Of a stretch of 64,000 nucleotides of DNA, positions 1 through 12,788 are shown one piece after another; the first letter of the stretch is position 1, and the number at the start of each line of letters is the position of its first letter. The DNA is taken from assembly GCA_016630955.3 (NCBI GenBank), contig CM049993.1, positions 930,001 to 994,000 on the forward strand. The letters are read 5' to 3'. Origin of the DNA: Didymella arachidicola. Its lineage: Eukaryota; Ascomycota; Dothideomycetes; Pleosporales; Didymellaceae. A program made the position numbers and the translations under genes. Below the pieces are notes generated by a model that saw nothing but the letters and a program-made list of their open reading frames with translations, did not search any database and had not been told where the DNA came from.

Positions 1-261
1 TCATAAAGAACTTGACCGAGAGACTGCTTAGCTTCGCGACTACCACGCTCACGTACATGGACAAGACAGACGGATCTTCGTCAGCACCACGGAAAATGTT
101 GGTTCGTGTCCAAACTTCAATTTCTGGTTCGATGTATATACAAGAACTGTACCCTCCAATCCCTCCAATGTTTCCAACAAATGTAATGAATGGTCTGCAC
201 ACACCGCCCTAGTCTATGATCATGAAGTAGGAACCGTCATATGAGCTTTTGGATGACGGCT

Positions 262-1956
262 TTAGTAACGGCTGGCAGTAGCCCTCAGCGTCGTCTGCAC
301 AGTGATAGTGCTAGTGCGCGTGAGCGTCGTGGTGCTGTCAGGAGCCGCTGACGACTGAGCAGTCACAGTGACAGTGGGTGTGTAAGTCACAGTGACGGGG
401 GCCTTCGATGTGCAGCTCGAGCTCGAGCTCGCATCCTTAGCCTCAGCAGGGTATCCGGTGTTGCCTGCGGGCACAACGGTGGTCTTTGACGAATGGAACT
501 TGCTGTGGTTGTGGCCGTGACGCGACTTGCTGATGGCGATGGAGGACGAGTATGCGCCGGTTGCGGTAGGAGCGACGGTCGAGTTACCGCTGGGGAAGGG
601 GTACGGGGCGGAGGAAGCGGCCAAGGGGGTGCTGCTTGCCTCGCCAGTGGGGTATGATTCGTAGTCGTCGCCGGTGGCGTAGCCCTTGTTGGCCAAGCTG
701 ACACTGACGGCGACGCTGCTGCTCTTGGCGGCAGACGATGCGTATGCGGAGGCAGTGACTGATGCGCCGGCAGGAATGGTGGTGGAGAAGATGTCAGAGT
801 AGGCAGACTCGGCAAGAGACGCAACACCGGAAGCAACGGAGGAAGCCTTGGAGGCAATAGCACTGGTGGCGCTGGCTACAGGGTCTGTGGCATCGCAGCC
901 AGCACCGGAGACGGCAGTGGCACGAGCAGGGCCAGACTGGATGGGGTTGCAGCCAGGGAGCTTGTCAACCTTGGCATCGGTGGTGCTGGTGCTGGCGGCA
1001 CACTGCTTGAAGTCGGCATCGCCATCGTCATTAACGTTGGCAGAACCGAAGCACTGCTTCATTTCATCATTGCCGCAGCCACAGCCGCAGTTGCAGCCAC
1101 CGCTCTCAGCTGTAGCCTTACCGAGAACACCCTTCTCCCATCCGTTGAGGAAGTCGGCGTGGAAGCCGAAGCCAGTGGGGTCACCGTTGGCCAGGACCCA
1201 GGGGTTGGAGCTGGAGCTGTACTGGCCTTTGAACGAGGAGATGTCGTACCAGAACTCAATGAAGATAGTAGGGAAGCGAGCAGCACGATGGGTGGTAGGG
1301 CAGTTCTCAAGGCCAACGCCACCGTTGGTAGGGTACGCCATGTGAGCGCTGGGGTTGCTGGGGTCCAGCTTCTTGCCGTTCCAGCAGGAGGGGAATGTGA
1401 TCTCGGACGCGAAGCCAGTGTTGCATGACTGGAAGCCGGTAGGAAACCCGTTAGAGTAAATGTCGTTGGAGCCACCATCAGGTGAATGGCAGGCCCAGCG
1501 GACGCCAGCAGGGTTGCTGCCGTCAGCGCGCTTGAATGGATCACCAGCGATCATGTTGAAGTCCTCAGGGAACTCAGTGACATTGGCCCACGAGTTGCCA
1601 TCGCCAAACTTGTAGTAGATCTTGGCAGCATTCTCAGGGACACGGTAAAAGCCAGTGTTGTTACCATTCCAGTAGAGGGTAGGGCGCCAATAGAGTGACT
1701 TGTCAGGCTTGATGCGAGCGGTGGTGCAGGACGAGCCCATCTGGCTGTCAAAGCTGGCAGAAGCCTCAAGCGCGTTTCCGCCGTCGAAGGAGTGCATGTG
1801 AGGGCTCTGGGTTCCAGGGAACAGAGCAGGATCAAGGCGCTGGTAGGACATCGGGCCAGCGCGGTTGTAGAAGCTGAAGTAGTTGCCACTGCAGTCGAAA
1901 GCAGAAACAGTGGCAGCCATGGCCGCTGTAGCAGCGAAAAGGTTGGTGAACATCAT
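262..1956 (-). CDS. Secreted DUF1996-family protein
   Basis: Single-exon protein of about 564 aa. The ATG at 1954-1956 is preferred over an upstream in-frame start because it puts a hydrophobic signal peptide at the N-terminus (MMFTNLFAATAAMAATVSA). The mature part has the features of the fungal DUF1996 family: a tyrosine/proline-rich start (YFSFYNRAGPMSYQRLDP), an LYWRPTLYWNG motif, an FGFHADFLNGW motif and paired cysteines. A Cys/Gly cluster (GGCNCGCGCGNDEMKQC) follows, then a Ser/Thr/Ala-rich tail of about 200 residues that is probably O-glycosylated. It is predicted to be extracellular or cell-wall associated. The biochemical function of the family is not established. I see no GPI-type hydrophobic C-terminus. 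Family assignment is fairly secure and function is unknown. Confidence 0.85.
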   Translation of the reverse strand: MMFTNLFAATAAMAATVSAFDCSGNYFSFYNRAGPMSYQRLDPALFPGTQSPHMHSFDGGNALEASASFDSQMGSSCTTARIKPDKSLYWRPTLYWNGNNTGFYRVPENAAKIYYKFGDGNSWANVTEFPEDFNMIAGDPFKRADGSNPAGVRWACHSPDGGSNDIYSNGFPTGFQSCNTGFASEITFPSCWNGKKLDPSNPSAHMAYPTNGGVGLENCPTTHRAARFPTIFIEFWYDISSFKGQYSSSSNPWVLANGDPTGFGFHADFLNGWEKGVLGKATAESGGCNCGCGCGNDEMKQCFGSANVNDDGDADFKQCAASTSTTDAKVDKLPGCNPIQSGPARATAVSGAGCDATDPVASATSAIASKASSVASGVASLAESAYSDIFSTTIPAGASVTASAYASSAAKSSSVAVSVSLANKGYATGDDYESYPTGEASSTPLAASSAPYPFPSGNSTVAPTATGAYSSSIAISKSRHGHNHSKFHSSKTTVVPAGNTGYPAEAKDASSSSSCTSKAPVTVTYTPTVTVTAQSSAAPDSTTTLTRTSTITVQTTLRATASRY

Positions 1957-2080
1957 GTCGTTAATTGGGTATCGAAATCTTAGGTAGTAGGAATTGACCG
2001 GCAAAGGCAAATGAGTGTTTTTGATGGTTGTAAAGAGTGCTATCGAGTCTCGGACTCAAGATCAAGGAGTGTGGGTGAAA

Positions 2081-2109
2081 GAATGAATGAATGAATGAAT
2101 GAATGAATG
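2081..2109. repeat. GAAT tetranucleotide microsatellite
   Basis: About seven uninterrupted copies of GAAT lie roughly 125-155 bp upstream of the DUF1996 gene start, probably in its promoter or 5' UTR. Copy number is likely to vary between isolates. Confidence 0.9.
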
Positions 2110-5100
2110 GTATTCCTGTACCGGAGGCCGAATGATGTGCAGAACAACGACAAAGAGGAGTTACCTGAACGGGCGCATTGTGTATATATAGTGAGCGCCC
2201 TGTCTAAGCACTCCGAGGACAGCCCCAGCCGTGGTGAGGGCCTCCAAGAGGAGACACCATTCAGCTTTGCGTTAGCATGGGGGCACAGAGTTCCCTAGAT
2301 CCGCCTAGGTGCAGCTTGCCGAGTGCCAGGGCTACTATCCGCGAGCCGCGCGCTGTTGGAGACGGAGTTCAAATCTCGGCAGGGGTTGGCGCTGTGATCC
2401 GGCGATCTTCCATGGCACAGTCGACAGCGAAACCTGCAGTGACCCTCGTTGGCGGCTGCTCAAGTTTGGACCGGAAACAAGGCGCCCAGCAAACAATTGT
2501 TTCGTTTCACTGCGAGAATGGGTGAATGATGTGTGCGATATCGATAGGGTCTGAACGGCTAGAGATGTTGGTTCCTGACTAAGGGCGCCTAGTGCCGCAC
2601 GCGAGAAGCGAGTGGCTGATCGTCAAACACAGTTGCATGCCCCTGCTTGAGATTACAGTCAGAGTGCGGCTGCGGCCCTAACAAACAACCTGGCCATTCG
2701 TTAAAAAATCTGCTAAACCCGCAGTTCGCTTGCATTGTGGAAATTAAACATCTGGACTTGTCGCAGGCTACCGAAAACATTCCCCCTGCGAAAAAAGATC
2801 TACGCATGGTGTCCCCGCTGCCGGAAGTCAAGGAAGACTGAAAATCATGACGCTGGCAGCGATCATGTTGGCGGTTCTGAAATCCTGCAATGGGCTGAAC
2901 ACTGGACACAATCGTGCTGGTGATACCTACATTTGCCGCCGTGGTTGTGATATCTGCCGGGGGCTTATCAGTACCCATGGTGCCTGCACCTCTCCTGAGG
3001 CGTGCATCCTGATGCGCCAAAGTCACTCGCGAGTCTTTCGGAGACATGCAGCAGGCGTTCAAAGTCAGGTACCAGGCGTATTCATTTCCCGATGCTTGTC
3101 ACTGTAGGAGGCACAAAACCTCCGTTCTTCATCGATCCCACGCCTCCCAGACGTTCGGTCGAGCACGGCCAACATCCACCGGAAATCTAACGTCGGCCCG
3201 CCTCAGCCTTCAACGATCTTGCTCTGGTGCATGACAGGAAGCGAGTAAGCTTCAACATGACAGGTCAGTATCGATAAGGACACGTTGGCCCGCATTGGGT
3301 TCGAAACTTAGTCTGGGTTTGCGAGAACTTGCAGCTGTCTAGAACATGCAGATCGAAATTTGAACGACGTCGTTGAAAAGGTGGCGTTAGAAGGCGAGCT
3401 GGCGGAAGCACACTTGCGGAATGCCCAAGTAGGGAGCCTGTCAACAGCATGTGCAGACTTGCTTATCGTGCAGCAACTTTTCAGGCCATCACCCTCAAGC
3501 TGGATAGTTGAGCGCAAGCGAATCTGGGACTTCGCAGTCCGATCATCGAGTGTAAACATTAGAACCTGAGATTGACTTCCGCTGCATCGGCACTCCTAAA
3601 CACCCGGGTCAAATCAAGCGCCACAAATCGGAGTCATCGCTAAAGTCATCCGCCAATTCGACCGTGGACGGCAACCGTGACGAGGAGAAAATAATGGTCT
3701 CCACGCGTGATGAGTTTTTCGCTATCTCCACACCACCTCTAACGTGACTGCTACATGCCGCCCGGAAGATGCAGCATTAGTCGCTTGGACTTTCGGGCGT
3801 CGAGCGACGCCGATTTGTTATCAGCGACTCACACCGGCGCTCAGTCGAGTCGCTTCCGCGCAACAGTGAAGAATGTTGACGCGCGGTTCCTCATCGATGT
3901 CCGAGATCCTACACTGCGATGCCACTTGCTCCGCTCAAAAAGAGCAGTGCACCTTCTAGACCGCTGGAGATTACGACACGATTATCAGTGCAGGCCCTGA
4001 GTGGCTCGTGGTACGATGGCTTTGGCTCCACGCTTCAGTATCGCTGATCTCGCTGTCTGCGCCCCCGAATGAGTGTGAGCGAAACGACACCGCTCATCAC
4101 GGAGGGCTACCAACACGCCTCAGGGTTCTTCGCAGGCTTGTAGGACTGGATCCCTCCCATACCGTTGATTCATCGTCCCAACACCATCTGCACAAATGCG
4201 TGGCCAGAGGAGCACTAACGCGTTGCAGCTTTTGCCTCACGTGCAGTGTCACGTAGAGTTCACAGCCTGGGCCGCTCTTCAACAATGACAAAGACAGTTG
4301 CCACTGTAGGACGACTGCTCGATACTGGAATCAACTCGGACATCTCCAGGTTGAAGTTGAAGTCCTTGTGTTCATGCGGAGAAGGGCAGTGAATCGTCGT
4401 GAGTGGATCTATCGTTGACGCATCTGGACTTCCTCACGCAGAGAACACGTTCAGGCTCACGATGCTAGCTCAACACTCCTTCCACCATCAGAGCTCTTGT
4501 TCACACATCAACGTGTCTTGTCGACTTTGCTCGCGCCACCTCTCGCTGCAATGCGTCAATCTCGAACCCATGATGCTATATATGAGTGGTTGCCATGACC
4601 AGATAGGCAAATTTCGTCTAGCTAGACATTCAATCACGGCATTCGATGCATCTTTTCATTCCCTACCACCGTCATAGCGGCGAGCCTCCGCTACGTTCCT
4701 GCGACCACAGCGAGAAAATTCTTGTACGAGATGACTAACAGTCTGCGCTCTGCACTCCAAACTTTAGCGATCGTCTAGGCGGCAACAGCCTCGTCAATAC
4801 CGCTTAGTTCGGTGCGTCCACTATAAACGTAACATGACTGTCGCCTTTCCTCTTGGGAAGACTACACAGATTTCACCGGAAGACAAGTTGATGTCTTTAG
4901 GCGTGTATGCTTACGGCGCGCCTCGATTCAAGTCAGTCTTCAATCTCTACAATGCGGAGTGGATGCAGCGTGCAATGAGCAACCTCGTTGGCTCTTCCCT
5001 TATCACCATCACAAGCGCGAAGTCCAACTACAATATTCACAACACCTACAAATGACTATTTCTTGCAGAGTCAGATTAATCAAAAGAGTGATCAGATAAC

Positions 5101-7896
5101 ACGCTGTCAATCTTGTTGTCCACGGGTCCAACAACGCAATTGAGATAAACTAATGGCGACACTGGAACGGTGTTTAGCATTAGCGGACCAACACTCGATT
5201 CTGGGATTTTGTTGCTGAGGGATCGTTTCGGTTTCGCAGCTCTTCGGCCAAGCAGTGCTTATTAGGTACCACTGCTGTCCCGACCGCTCTATTATCTCTT
5301 CTCATCGCGTTGGTAACTACGCTGCTCGCTGTTGCGGGCTTTGGTCTTTCTCTGTCGGCAATGCTTCACCTTGGATTGTTCCAAGACCATTTCGTTCCTA
5401 TTTTTGCGTACATCTCTGTGGGTACTTTCTCCTCGCCGTTCCCTCGCGATGAGTTTCTTCGTCATTTTATAGTTGTATTTCCTCGCGTCGTCTGAGGCTG
5501 CTACGCTTACCTGATCTGCTCCTTGCCTACCCATGGGTGCTCCGTGGCGCTGGTTTCTGAGCTTCCATATTACGGTACAAATGCAGCTATCCCATTTCTC
5601 AGCCCGACTGTATCGACATTGAATGTGTCAAAAGTTTTAAGATACGTCCATGGTACCGTTTGTGGCGATCAACCGTAGTCTCCACTCCGAAGATGCCAGA
5701 TATGTTGATCTGTTTCTGTTATGGACGATCATAGATTGTGCAGAGTACGAAGTTGTGCGATTACGATATGGTTCTCACGAAAAAGCTTAGCCGGCTCGCC
5801 TCTAGGTTCGCAGAACCGGGTGGTGGGCCACCGTGGGGTTGTTGCTTCAAAACCTCATTCGAGCCTGCTTCCTGGCTAGAGCGGTAGGTTAACTTAGGTT
5901 TTTGGTGACCTTCTCGTGGGAAGCCTTTGCGTTCGCAATGCTTGCCGTTTCGCGGACTTTTGAACTTCAAAGACCCAACGTCATCCTTGCATACTGTCTG
6001 AGCTTTAGGGAAAATACTCTCATAGCAGTCTCAGCAACCTTCGTCAGGGCTTCTTAGCGCCACCATATTCCAGCTACCTTGGCTGAAATCGTCATCATCG
6101 TCATCCATGACTTCCAGACGATCACTGCCCTCATCTTCGTCGCTGTTGGGACTGTGGCTCCCAGTAACACGCAATCAAGATACAATCAAGCCCAAACAAT
6201 GGAGCCATATGCGCAATATGTGCGTAAAACATATCGAGTTCGGATTACAGAAAATTTCAAGACCACGTAACTGAAAACCTCGTCTTGCATAAAGGATACA
6301 GGCAGGATGGTACTTCCGTATCGCCAAATTCAAGCAGCAACCTACGATAAAAGACAACGATTCCAAATCCACGTACTACATTACATCTGATCATGACGTA
6401 CCTCAGATATCGTTACCAGAGGTCACGCCATATGGTACGATTGACAGACCTCGTTGGCGAGCAGTCAATATCCAGTCGCAAATGAATCACTCGGCATGCC
6501 AATGCCAGCGATGTGGAAGTTTTCTTCGAGCATCAGCTTTCCAGCCGCCATTGTCTCATCGGATGCCTAATGTGTCTGATGCCACAAATGAGCTGGTTCG
6601 GTCTGGGGGCGAAGCGCTCACGGATTGCAAACCAAGTCAATAAGCCGGAGGAAGAGCTGCAGCGTCCCGTAGAAAACTTCGGAGACTTGACTCGCGTTGC
6701 AGCCATGTGATCGGAGGAACAACCGTCCAATCGACGCAGTGAAGCTCGTTTAAGCCCGCAGAGTCTGGGGTCTAGATGTCGGAGGTTCGCAAAGTAGCTA
6801 TACACGCTATTGGACATGCTAGACACGAAAAGCTGTGATCGGAGTTGAAGCTGCTCATTCCTACAGGGTAGCACTAGGCATTGGTGCTTAGAATTAGTGC
6901 TATCGTGTTGGATCGTCGTGCATGGTCATACGAGGGTTGTGCTTCAACGACTCAGCTATATCACTGTCTACGCGATACTGCAGATACCTCCTCCTTCACG
7001 CTGATCAAGCCAGGAGTCGGAGCTTCGCTGACCCTTGCACTGACCTCAGGCTCAAGTTCCGGTCAGCCATCATCGCTCCTCCATTGGCCAATTCGAGCTT
7101 CAATGAAATCTTTCAGTGCCTAGTCGCAACTTTTCCAGAGCCACACGCTCAGACAAGCAGTGGTCGTTGGAGATATCGATCTTCTCCTCATTGGTTGATG
7201 CTTCACAGCCCGTGGATGTCGGGTTCCCCGCATCTTCCATACGTTTTCTAGCCTACTTCCTAGTTCGACGCCTCCGGCCGGCCGAGAGAACACCAAGCTA
7301 CCCCAAGATTTGCCCAGAAGCCAGACTCATGGTGAGGTCAAATTGTGGAGGCTTGAGCCGCAGGTGCGTTTCTGACCCATGTTCCGAGGTGCGCTGATCA
7401 AGCCTCAGGCGCTTCGGCCTCGGTGTAAGATAGTGCGGGTGAGGTTAGTCCGATGACCTGATGGGTGATGGGACGTGATAGAAGCCGCGATAAGCAGTGA
7501 TGGTATTGCGACTCGCCCTTGCGGTCAGAAAGCGTCGTTTTTCACAGCTCAAGAGCAGTTGCAGCGCGCGCAGCGGAGCCAGAACGAATGGCACCGTGTA
7601 GATCCACAATGACACCCAAGCTCAGAGAAAATGGGCGCCAGATCTTGAGTGTTTGCGTGCGTATGAATTAGAGACGGCGGCGACCTGCAACGTATCACTC
7701 GGAGCATGACACATGTCTAGAATAATAACAGTATGCGTGTTGATATCTAAGCAGTCGCATTCTATAGCAGACACAGCGCACTGTTGCCACTGTATAGTCT
7801 TTGTTCGTAGATCAATAACAATCATACATGAATCCTGCCATATTCGGAAGTACTTCAGAGCGATTTCAGGCGAAGTACGGCGGAGCTCCCAAGCGC
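2110..7896. other. Gene-poor 5.8-kb stretch
   Basis: No open frame here resembles a protein I recognise. The frames are short, overlap one another on both strands, and lack plausible intron joins. The small frame at 4834-5055 (73 codons, ATG start) is the only one I hesitated over, and I do not call it. Base composition looks close to the rest of the window, so this is not an obvious AT-rich RIP island. No terminal repeats or tRNA were found. Confidence 0.5.
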
Positions 7897-9403
7897 TCAG
7901 TAGACGAAAAAGGTTTGAACCTCAGCGTCTGACTCGCGCATCTTCTTGTTGCGGCGCATGAACATAATCTTCGCAACCCAGGCAGTGAGAAAGGTGGCAA
8001 TAGAGAAAGCGGCGGAGGAAGAAAGGGCGATGATGTAGCGGGGAGAGTCGGACTTGGGCCACAGGTAGGGCGTCCAGATGAAGGAGGCGTTCATGATTGT
8101 GGTCACGATGCCAATAGCGACGGCCTTCTTCTCAGCAGTCTGACCGCAAGTCGATCCACACCAACCCAGGATGAGAGAGTTCACACCGTATGTCCCAATG
8201 GTGAAGATGATCATGGCGACGTAGCGACCGGCAACACCAAGAGGCGCGCATGCAACGAGAAACCCAATAGTAGCGACGATCTTAGAGATAGTGATATGCC
8301 ATGTGCGCTCGTTGAACTTTCCGGAGGACCAAGAGACAGCGATAGTCACAGCACCGGCGATGAGGTATGGTGGGCAGGTGAGGACGAGGGTAATGGTGGT
8401 GTTGAAGCCGAGGGTTTGCACGACAGTGGGGAAGAAGTTCTGGGAGATTGTGAGCCAACTCAACGTCACTTTTGGAGGGTTTGCTTACCTTGAAGCCGTT
8501 GGCTGCGAGATGCATATGAGCCATAAAGGCAAAGATCCAGACCATGGGGTCCTTAGCCGCCTGACGGAAACCAGTCCAGACGGAGGTGTCCTCGCTTTTG
8601 CCAACAGTATCGATAGCCATGCGGCTGACCGCAAGATTGCGCTCTTCCTGTGTAAGCCACCAGGTATTGTGGGGGAAGTCGGGGAGCAAGAAGAAACCGG
8701 CGATTGCGATCACAAAAGTGACGACACCCTGGAGGATGAAGAGCCACTGCCAGCCAGAAATACCAGCAACGTCACTGAGACCGTGGAAGATACCAGCTGC
8801 AATCAGACCAGCAAAGGCAGTGGCAAGGATATTGCCAGTATAGAGGATAGCGATGCGGGTAGCGACCTCCTTACGGTTGTAGAACATCGAAAGGAGATAT
8901 ACAGCGCCAGGGTAGTAAGGGGCCTCTGTGATTCCGAGGAAGAAACGAGTGAGCAACAGACCCGTGAAGTCTTTGGACAGCGCAGTCAGGGCTGAGACAA
9001 CGGCCCAGAGCATCATACAGAGACCCATGTAGCGGGAGGGGCGGGTTCGGTTGAGGAACATATTGGAGGGAATCTGACCTAGAAGGTAGCCGACGAACAG
9101 GATGGACACACAGGTCTGGTACTGTGTGCTGGTGAGGCCGAGGTCTTTCTCGAGATCGTCAAGACGAGCGAGAGCAATGGCGTTGCGATCAAGGTAGTTG
9201 AGCCAGTACATGGACCACAACATGGGCATAATCCATCGATCGAGTTTCTTCACAAGAGCGATTTCCCTTGGGTCGGTCTTCTCGTAGGCACCAGAGTAAT
9301 CGACCTTTGCGATGGCAGGTACAGACTTCTCGGGGAAGTCGTCGTTGGTTCTCTGCTGCTCAAGCATGACAGCCTCGTTGTCCTTCTTCTCATTGAGCGA
9401 CAT
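7897..9403 (-). CDS. MFS transporter, anion:cation symporter type
   Basis: Two exons, 8489-9403 and 7897-8439, joined across a 49-bp intron (8440-8488, GTAAGC...CCAG) give a 485-aa protein. An acidic cytosolic N-terminus of about 50 residues is followed by about 12 membrane segments. The first contains the LNYLDRNAIALAR motif typical of the fungal allantoate/nicotinate/pantothenate (Dal5-like) subgroup. The motif RFFLGITEAPYYPGAVYLLS and the loop ending WWLTQEER fit the same subgroup. It probably imports a small organic anion across the plasma membrane; the substrate cannot be read from sequence. There is no adjacent biosynthetic partner. The start at 9403 is a clean ATG (MSLNEKK). Confidence 0.9.
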
Positions 9404-12035
9404 GGTGGATGGGTGCAGGGACAGGGGTTAGATAAGAGAAGATAGCGGTCTTGTTGTATAGGGCTCTTGAAAAAACGTGGAGAAGTGGAGAGGACCAGTC
9501 GATCTTCAGAGCACTGGTGATCTGGGGAAGTGAGATCTGGGGATGCGGAGTATGTCTTTATACGACAACCATCGCACATCGCGTCAGGTGGGTTAGAGAT
9601 CGGTTTCCACATCGGGGTGGCAAGAGCCCGAACAATCTCTACTGACCATGGAGTCGTTTCAACGCATACCAAGACACTTATGCACACTTCTCCCGGCCGC
9701 CTTGGGATCTGAGGCCTTTGACGCATGGGTGCTAGGGTTCAGCGGAGGCTCCTATGGCACCTTTTCCCTGGCTCAGCTTCAGGCCCGGTTGTGAGATACC
9801 CATAAAGGCGTTTCAATCGGAGGATTGGTCCACTGAGACAATTTCTGGGCATCGCTAGTTTTCCGCCTTCGACCGCTCGTGGTAGTCATTGGTCCCTGTA
9901 GCGTTGGTCCGATGTTGGCCTTAGCCGCTTTTGCTTTCACCGATACAATGCACTCTCTTAGAGCTCCGGTAGTTGCCATGATACAAACACCACACGCCTT
10001 GGTACCAGTAGCGAATCTCCAGCGGTCTCCCCTCAACATGACCTCCGATCATTTCCAACGCTGCCACGCGGCTCTGGAATCAGTCATGTAGCCGAACCTT
10101 TCAGGACGGCTAAACGCAGAAGTCACGAATGACTATCGGGATACTTGTCTAGGAAGGAAGCCTGCATACCAAGACGTTCACCACCTCACCCACACAGCAA
10201 GACATCGCTTTTGGAGACACATTCACCGGCAGATACGCGACTCGCTGCCAGGTCCGGTGACAAGCCCAGAAATGAGTCTGACGCTTTACGCTCTTGTCAC
10301 CAGCGAAGAGACGCCGCTGAGCCATGGCAAGCCACAAGTTTCTTGGAATTGGGCAAGGTCGGGGTTTTGTTTGCGCAAGATGGCACACGGCCGCTGCATG
10401 TCGTGCTATGCCAAGCAGGGTCCAGACTCCCCCAAGATTTAAATGGGGCTTCGTTGCGGGGAAACTGTTAGAACTTGGCGCAAACCAACAGAAACAACCA
10501 GACTGGCTGCATGCAAGATATGACGCCCTTGTGAAGCATGCATCTCCTCGTGCGACTTATACCAGCGCAGGCTTAGAATCTTCTAGCGTGTGAGCTCTGT
10601 CTCGAGTGCATTGTTAGGCACTGAATGGAACAGGGTGCTTCACGAGCTGCGTGGCCTATCACGGCTGCGCCAAGTCGTATTTGTCGTCTTGGCTATCAAC
10701 GGAATGCAACACCTTGGCATACCCCACGGGGAGTTTCGGAGGAGAATCCAAAAACCAGGGCAAAGTTCACCTTGTCATGAGACCAAGAGACCAAGAGACC
10801 AAGTCCACGGATCTGAGCTGTTTGAGCGCTTCCCAGCAGCTGATAATCAGCGCAATGGGGTTGCGTCCATATGTGCCTCCGCCTCGACGAGAGCTAACCC
10901 GCAGTGGTTGGGAGGGACATCTTCAGGCGCCTGTTCAATCGAGTCGCCGGCTGCGGAGGATTTTGATGCTCATGCGTTTTGAGAAAGAGCTGGAGTGGAG
11001 ATGGTTACACGATGATCGTTTGTCGTTTGTGAAGTTCCTGAGTCTGTGTGTTCCTGTCACATGACCATGCTAGCGTGGTCGTCCACATCATACTAGCCTC
11101 CATTCCATAGCTCCAGGGTCCCTACATATACATACCGTACCATACCTCCACGTCACAATTCCCTTGGCGGGCTTATAGATTGCTTATTAACAAAGCATCG
11201 ACAGACCGTTCACCACACGGACGGGTTCATCAAGCCTGCAGCACATGCGTTCCCATGTGGTAATTTGACTTTGGCGAAATCGATCGGTCTACAGAGATCC
11301 AAGACTCCGGGTGAGCTCGGGCGATCTGAGGCGTACATGGAGCCCAAAAAGTCAGCGGGAAACGAATAAATGGCAAAAGCCAGCAATGGACGACTGAATA
11401 CATATATCAAAGTCGCCAAACATTGACGGAAAGTACCCGAACGGCTACGTTTCTGCTCTGTCCGTACGGAACTGTGGCCACTCCGAAGGGTAGGCATCAT
11501 GCACTGCGTTGAAGAACTCCGATGCCTGATTGTCGAATCGTCGATGGAGGTGTGGGGCTAACGGAATACAGCGTGTACCTACAGCAGTCATGAGCTCTAC
11601 CTTCCGCTACTCAGGACGGCGTTTTGTCCTTCGTGCACACACGGATCGACCAACGCATATTGGTGCTACGACAGGAAGCTCGACGACATAATCCCGGTAA
11701 TATACAAGATGCGCGTGGCACGACCAAGGGATCATATATCGTTGCCAAAGATGCTCAACCTAGTACTGATTGCGATAGTGAATACATATTGGGTTCTAGT
11801 ACCAGTCATCTTGGAGACTGGCTTCATTGTCTGCCACATATCATAATTGTAAGGCATAGAGTTCGCAATGAATTTCGGATCTGACGCTTCTATATGGTGG
11901 CCGCTAAAGAGTCCAAAAAATAAAAGAGCACTATGCCTGATGATTGGTGGTGACGGTGCCAAAAAGAAGTCCTCAGCCTGTCGAACAATTGGAGGTCTTG
12001 CACCCAGCTTGTCTTTGCCCTGTTCACCTCGCCCT
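9404..12035. other. Intergenic, no gene seen
   Basis: About 2.6 kb. The first part is the promoter of the MFS gene. Small frames at 10145-11064 on the plus strand have no recognisable domain and biased, shuffled-looking composition. I see no supported gene, RNA or repeat. Confidence 0.5.
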
Positions 12036-12788
12036 CTACTGCATGGGTGGCTCCTTCCAATACCTCAACATCTGCCTGACAGCATCCTTCCACTCCCTCT
12101 GCAATATCTCACTCATCTCATTGACCTGCTCGTGACTCGGCGTCCTGCAATTCCAACTCGTCGGCTGAGCAGCCTGATACTGCGCATAATACGCAATGAT
12201 TTGATCATCTTTGATCTTCCTTAGCACCAACCAAGCTAAATTCCAGCTTCTGTTGCTCTCCGGATCAGCATATACCCTCCTCTTCGCCTCCTCAATGCAG
12301 TGCGCGCTGAAAGGGTAGCTTCGTGTCAGAGCACGGAGCTCAGTCAGCAGACTGTGTGATGAGACGTAGTAGGTCCATGCCGAGGTCATGGGCTCGGCAA
12401 CGTCGGGTGTGTTCAGTGCCGCGAAGGCGATTTCGACACGCCGGAGCGAGGGGAGTGTGTTGATGCGGTGTTGCTGAAGGGCTAAGATGGTTTCATGTTT
12501 TTCTGCCTGGCGTTGTATCAGCTTCTTGGCAAGTACCAGAGGGAGCGTGGGGGCCCTGTACAAGAGACATTCGCTCTGGTGGAGACATGTTGTGAAGACG
12601 GTAGCGGCGTGCTGGAGGGTTGCTGAATCTGCTGAGGTCGCTTGTGGTGGGTGGTGTCGAGTGTTCTGATATTGATCCGTATGAGAATGGAAAGGGTCGT
12701 CAGTTGAGGTAGAACAGGTTTCTGTGCTGGTAAAGCAATCCTGGGGCTTCTTGTGCATCGTTGATATAGGAGTCTTCTTTACCGTCAT
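12036..12788 (-). CDS. Unknown protein, helical
   Basis: An open frame of about 250 codons from the ATG at 12788; an alternative ATG lies at 12758. The longer frame upstream has only a non-ATG start. The first 60 residues are Ser/Thr/His-rich and probably disordered. The rest looks helical and coding-like, with a Trp/Tyr/Arg-rich C-terminal half (SWNLAWLVLRKIKDDQIIAYYAQYQ). I see no signal peptide, membrane segment or known catalytic motif. It resembles an uncharacterised ascomycete protein rather than a chance frame, but I cannot name it. Neighbouring sequence offers no functional hint. Confidence 0.55.
   Translation of the reverse strand: MTVKKTPISTMHKKPQDCFTSTETCSTSTDDPFHSHTDQYQNTRHHPPQATSADSATLQHAATVFTTCLHQSECLLYRAPTLPLVLAKKLIQRQAEKHETILALQQHRINTLPSLRRVEIAFAALNTPDVAEPMTSAWTYYVSSHSLLTELRALTRSYPFSAHCIEEAKRRVYADPESNRSWNLAWLVLRKIKDDQIIAYYAQYQAAQPTSWNCRTPSHEQVNEMSEILQREWKDAVRQMLRYWKEPPMQ

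Noticed and set aside
848..1428. Plus-strand frames over the DUF1996 gene
   Set aside because: Shadows of the real minus-strand gene.
2365..2390. GAGTTCAAATCTC, resembling a tRNA T arm
   Set aside because: The stem has a mismatch, and no matching acceptor strand, D arm or anticodon stem is found upstream.
4834..5055. 73-codon ATG frame
   Set aside because: No recognisable domain, no intron-linked neighbours, and length compatible with chance.
10145..11064. Several overlapping plus-strand frames of 90-137 codons
   Set aside because: Two frames overlap in different registers, with no conserved motif or splice-consistent join.
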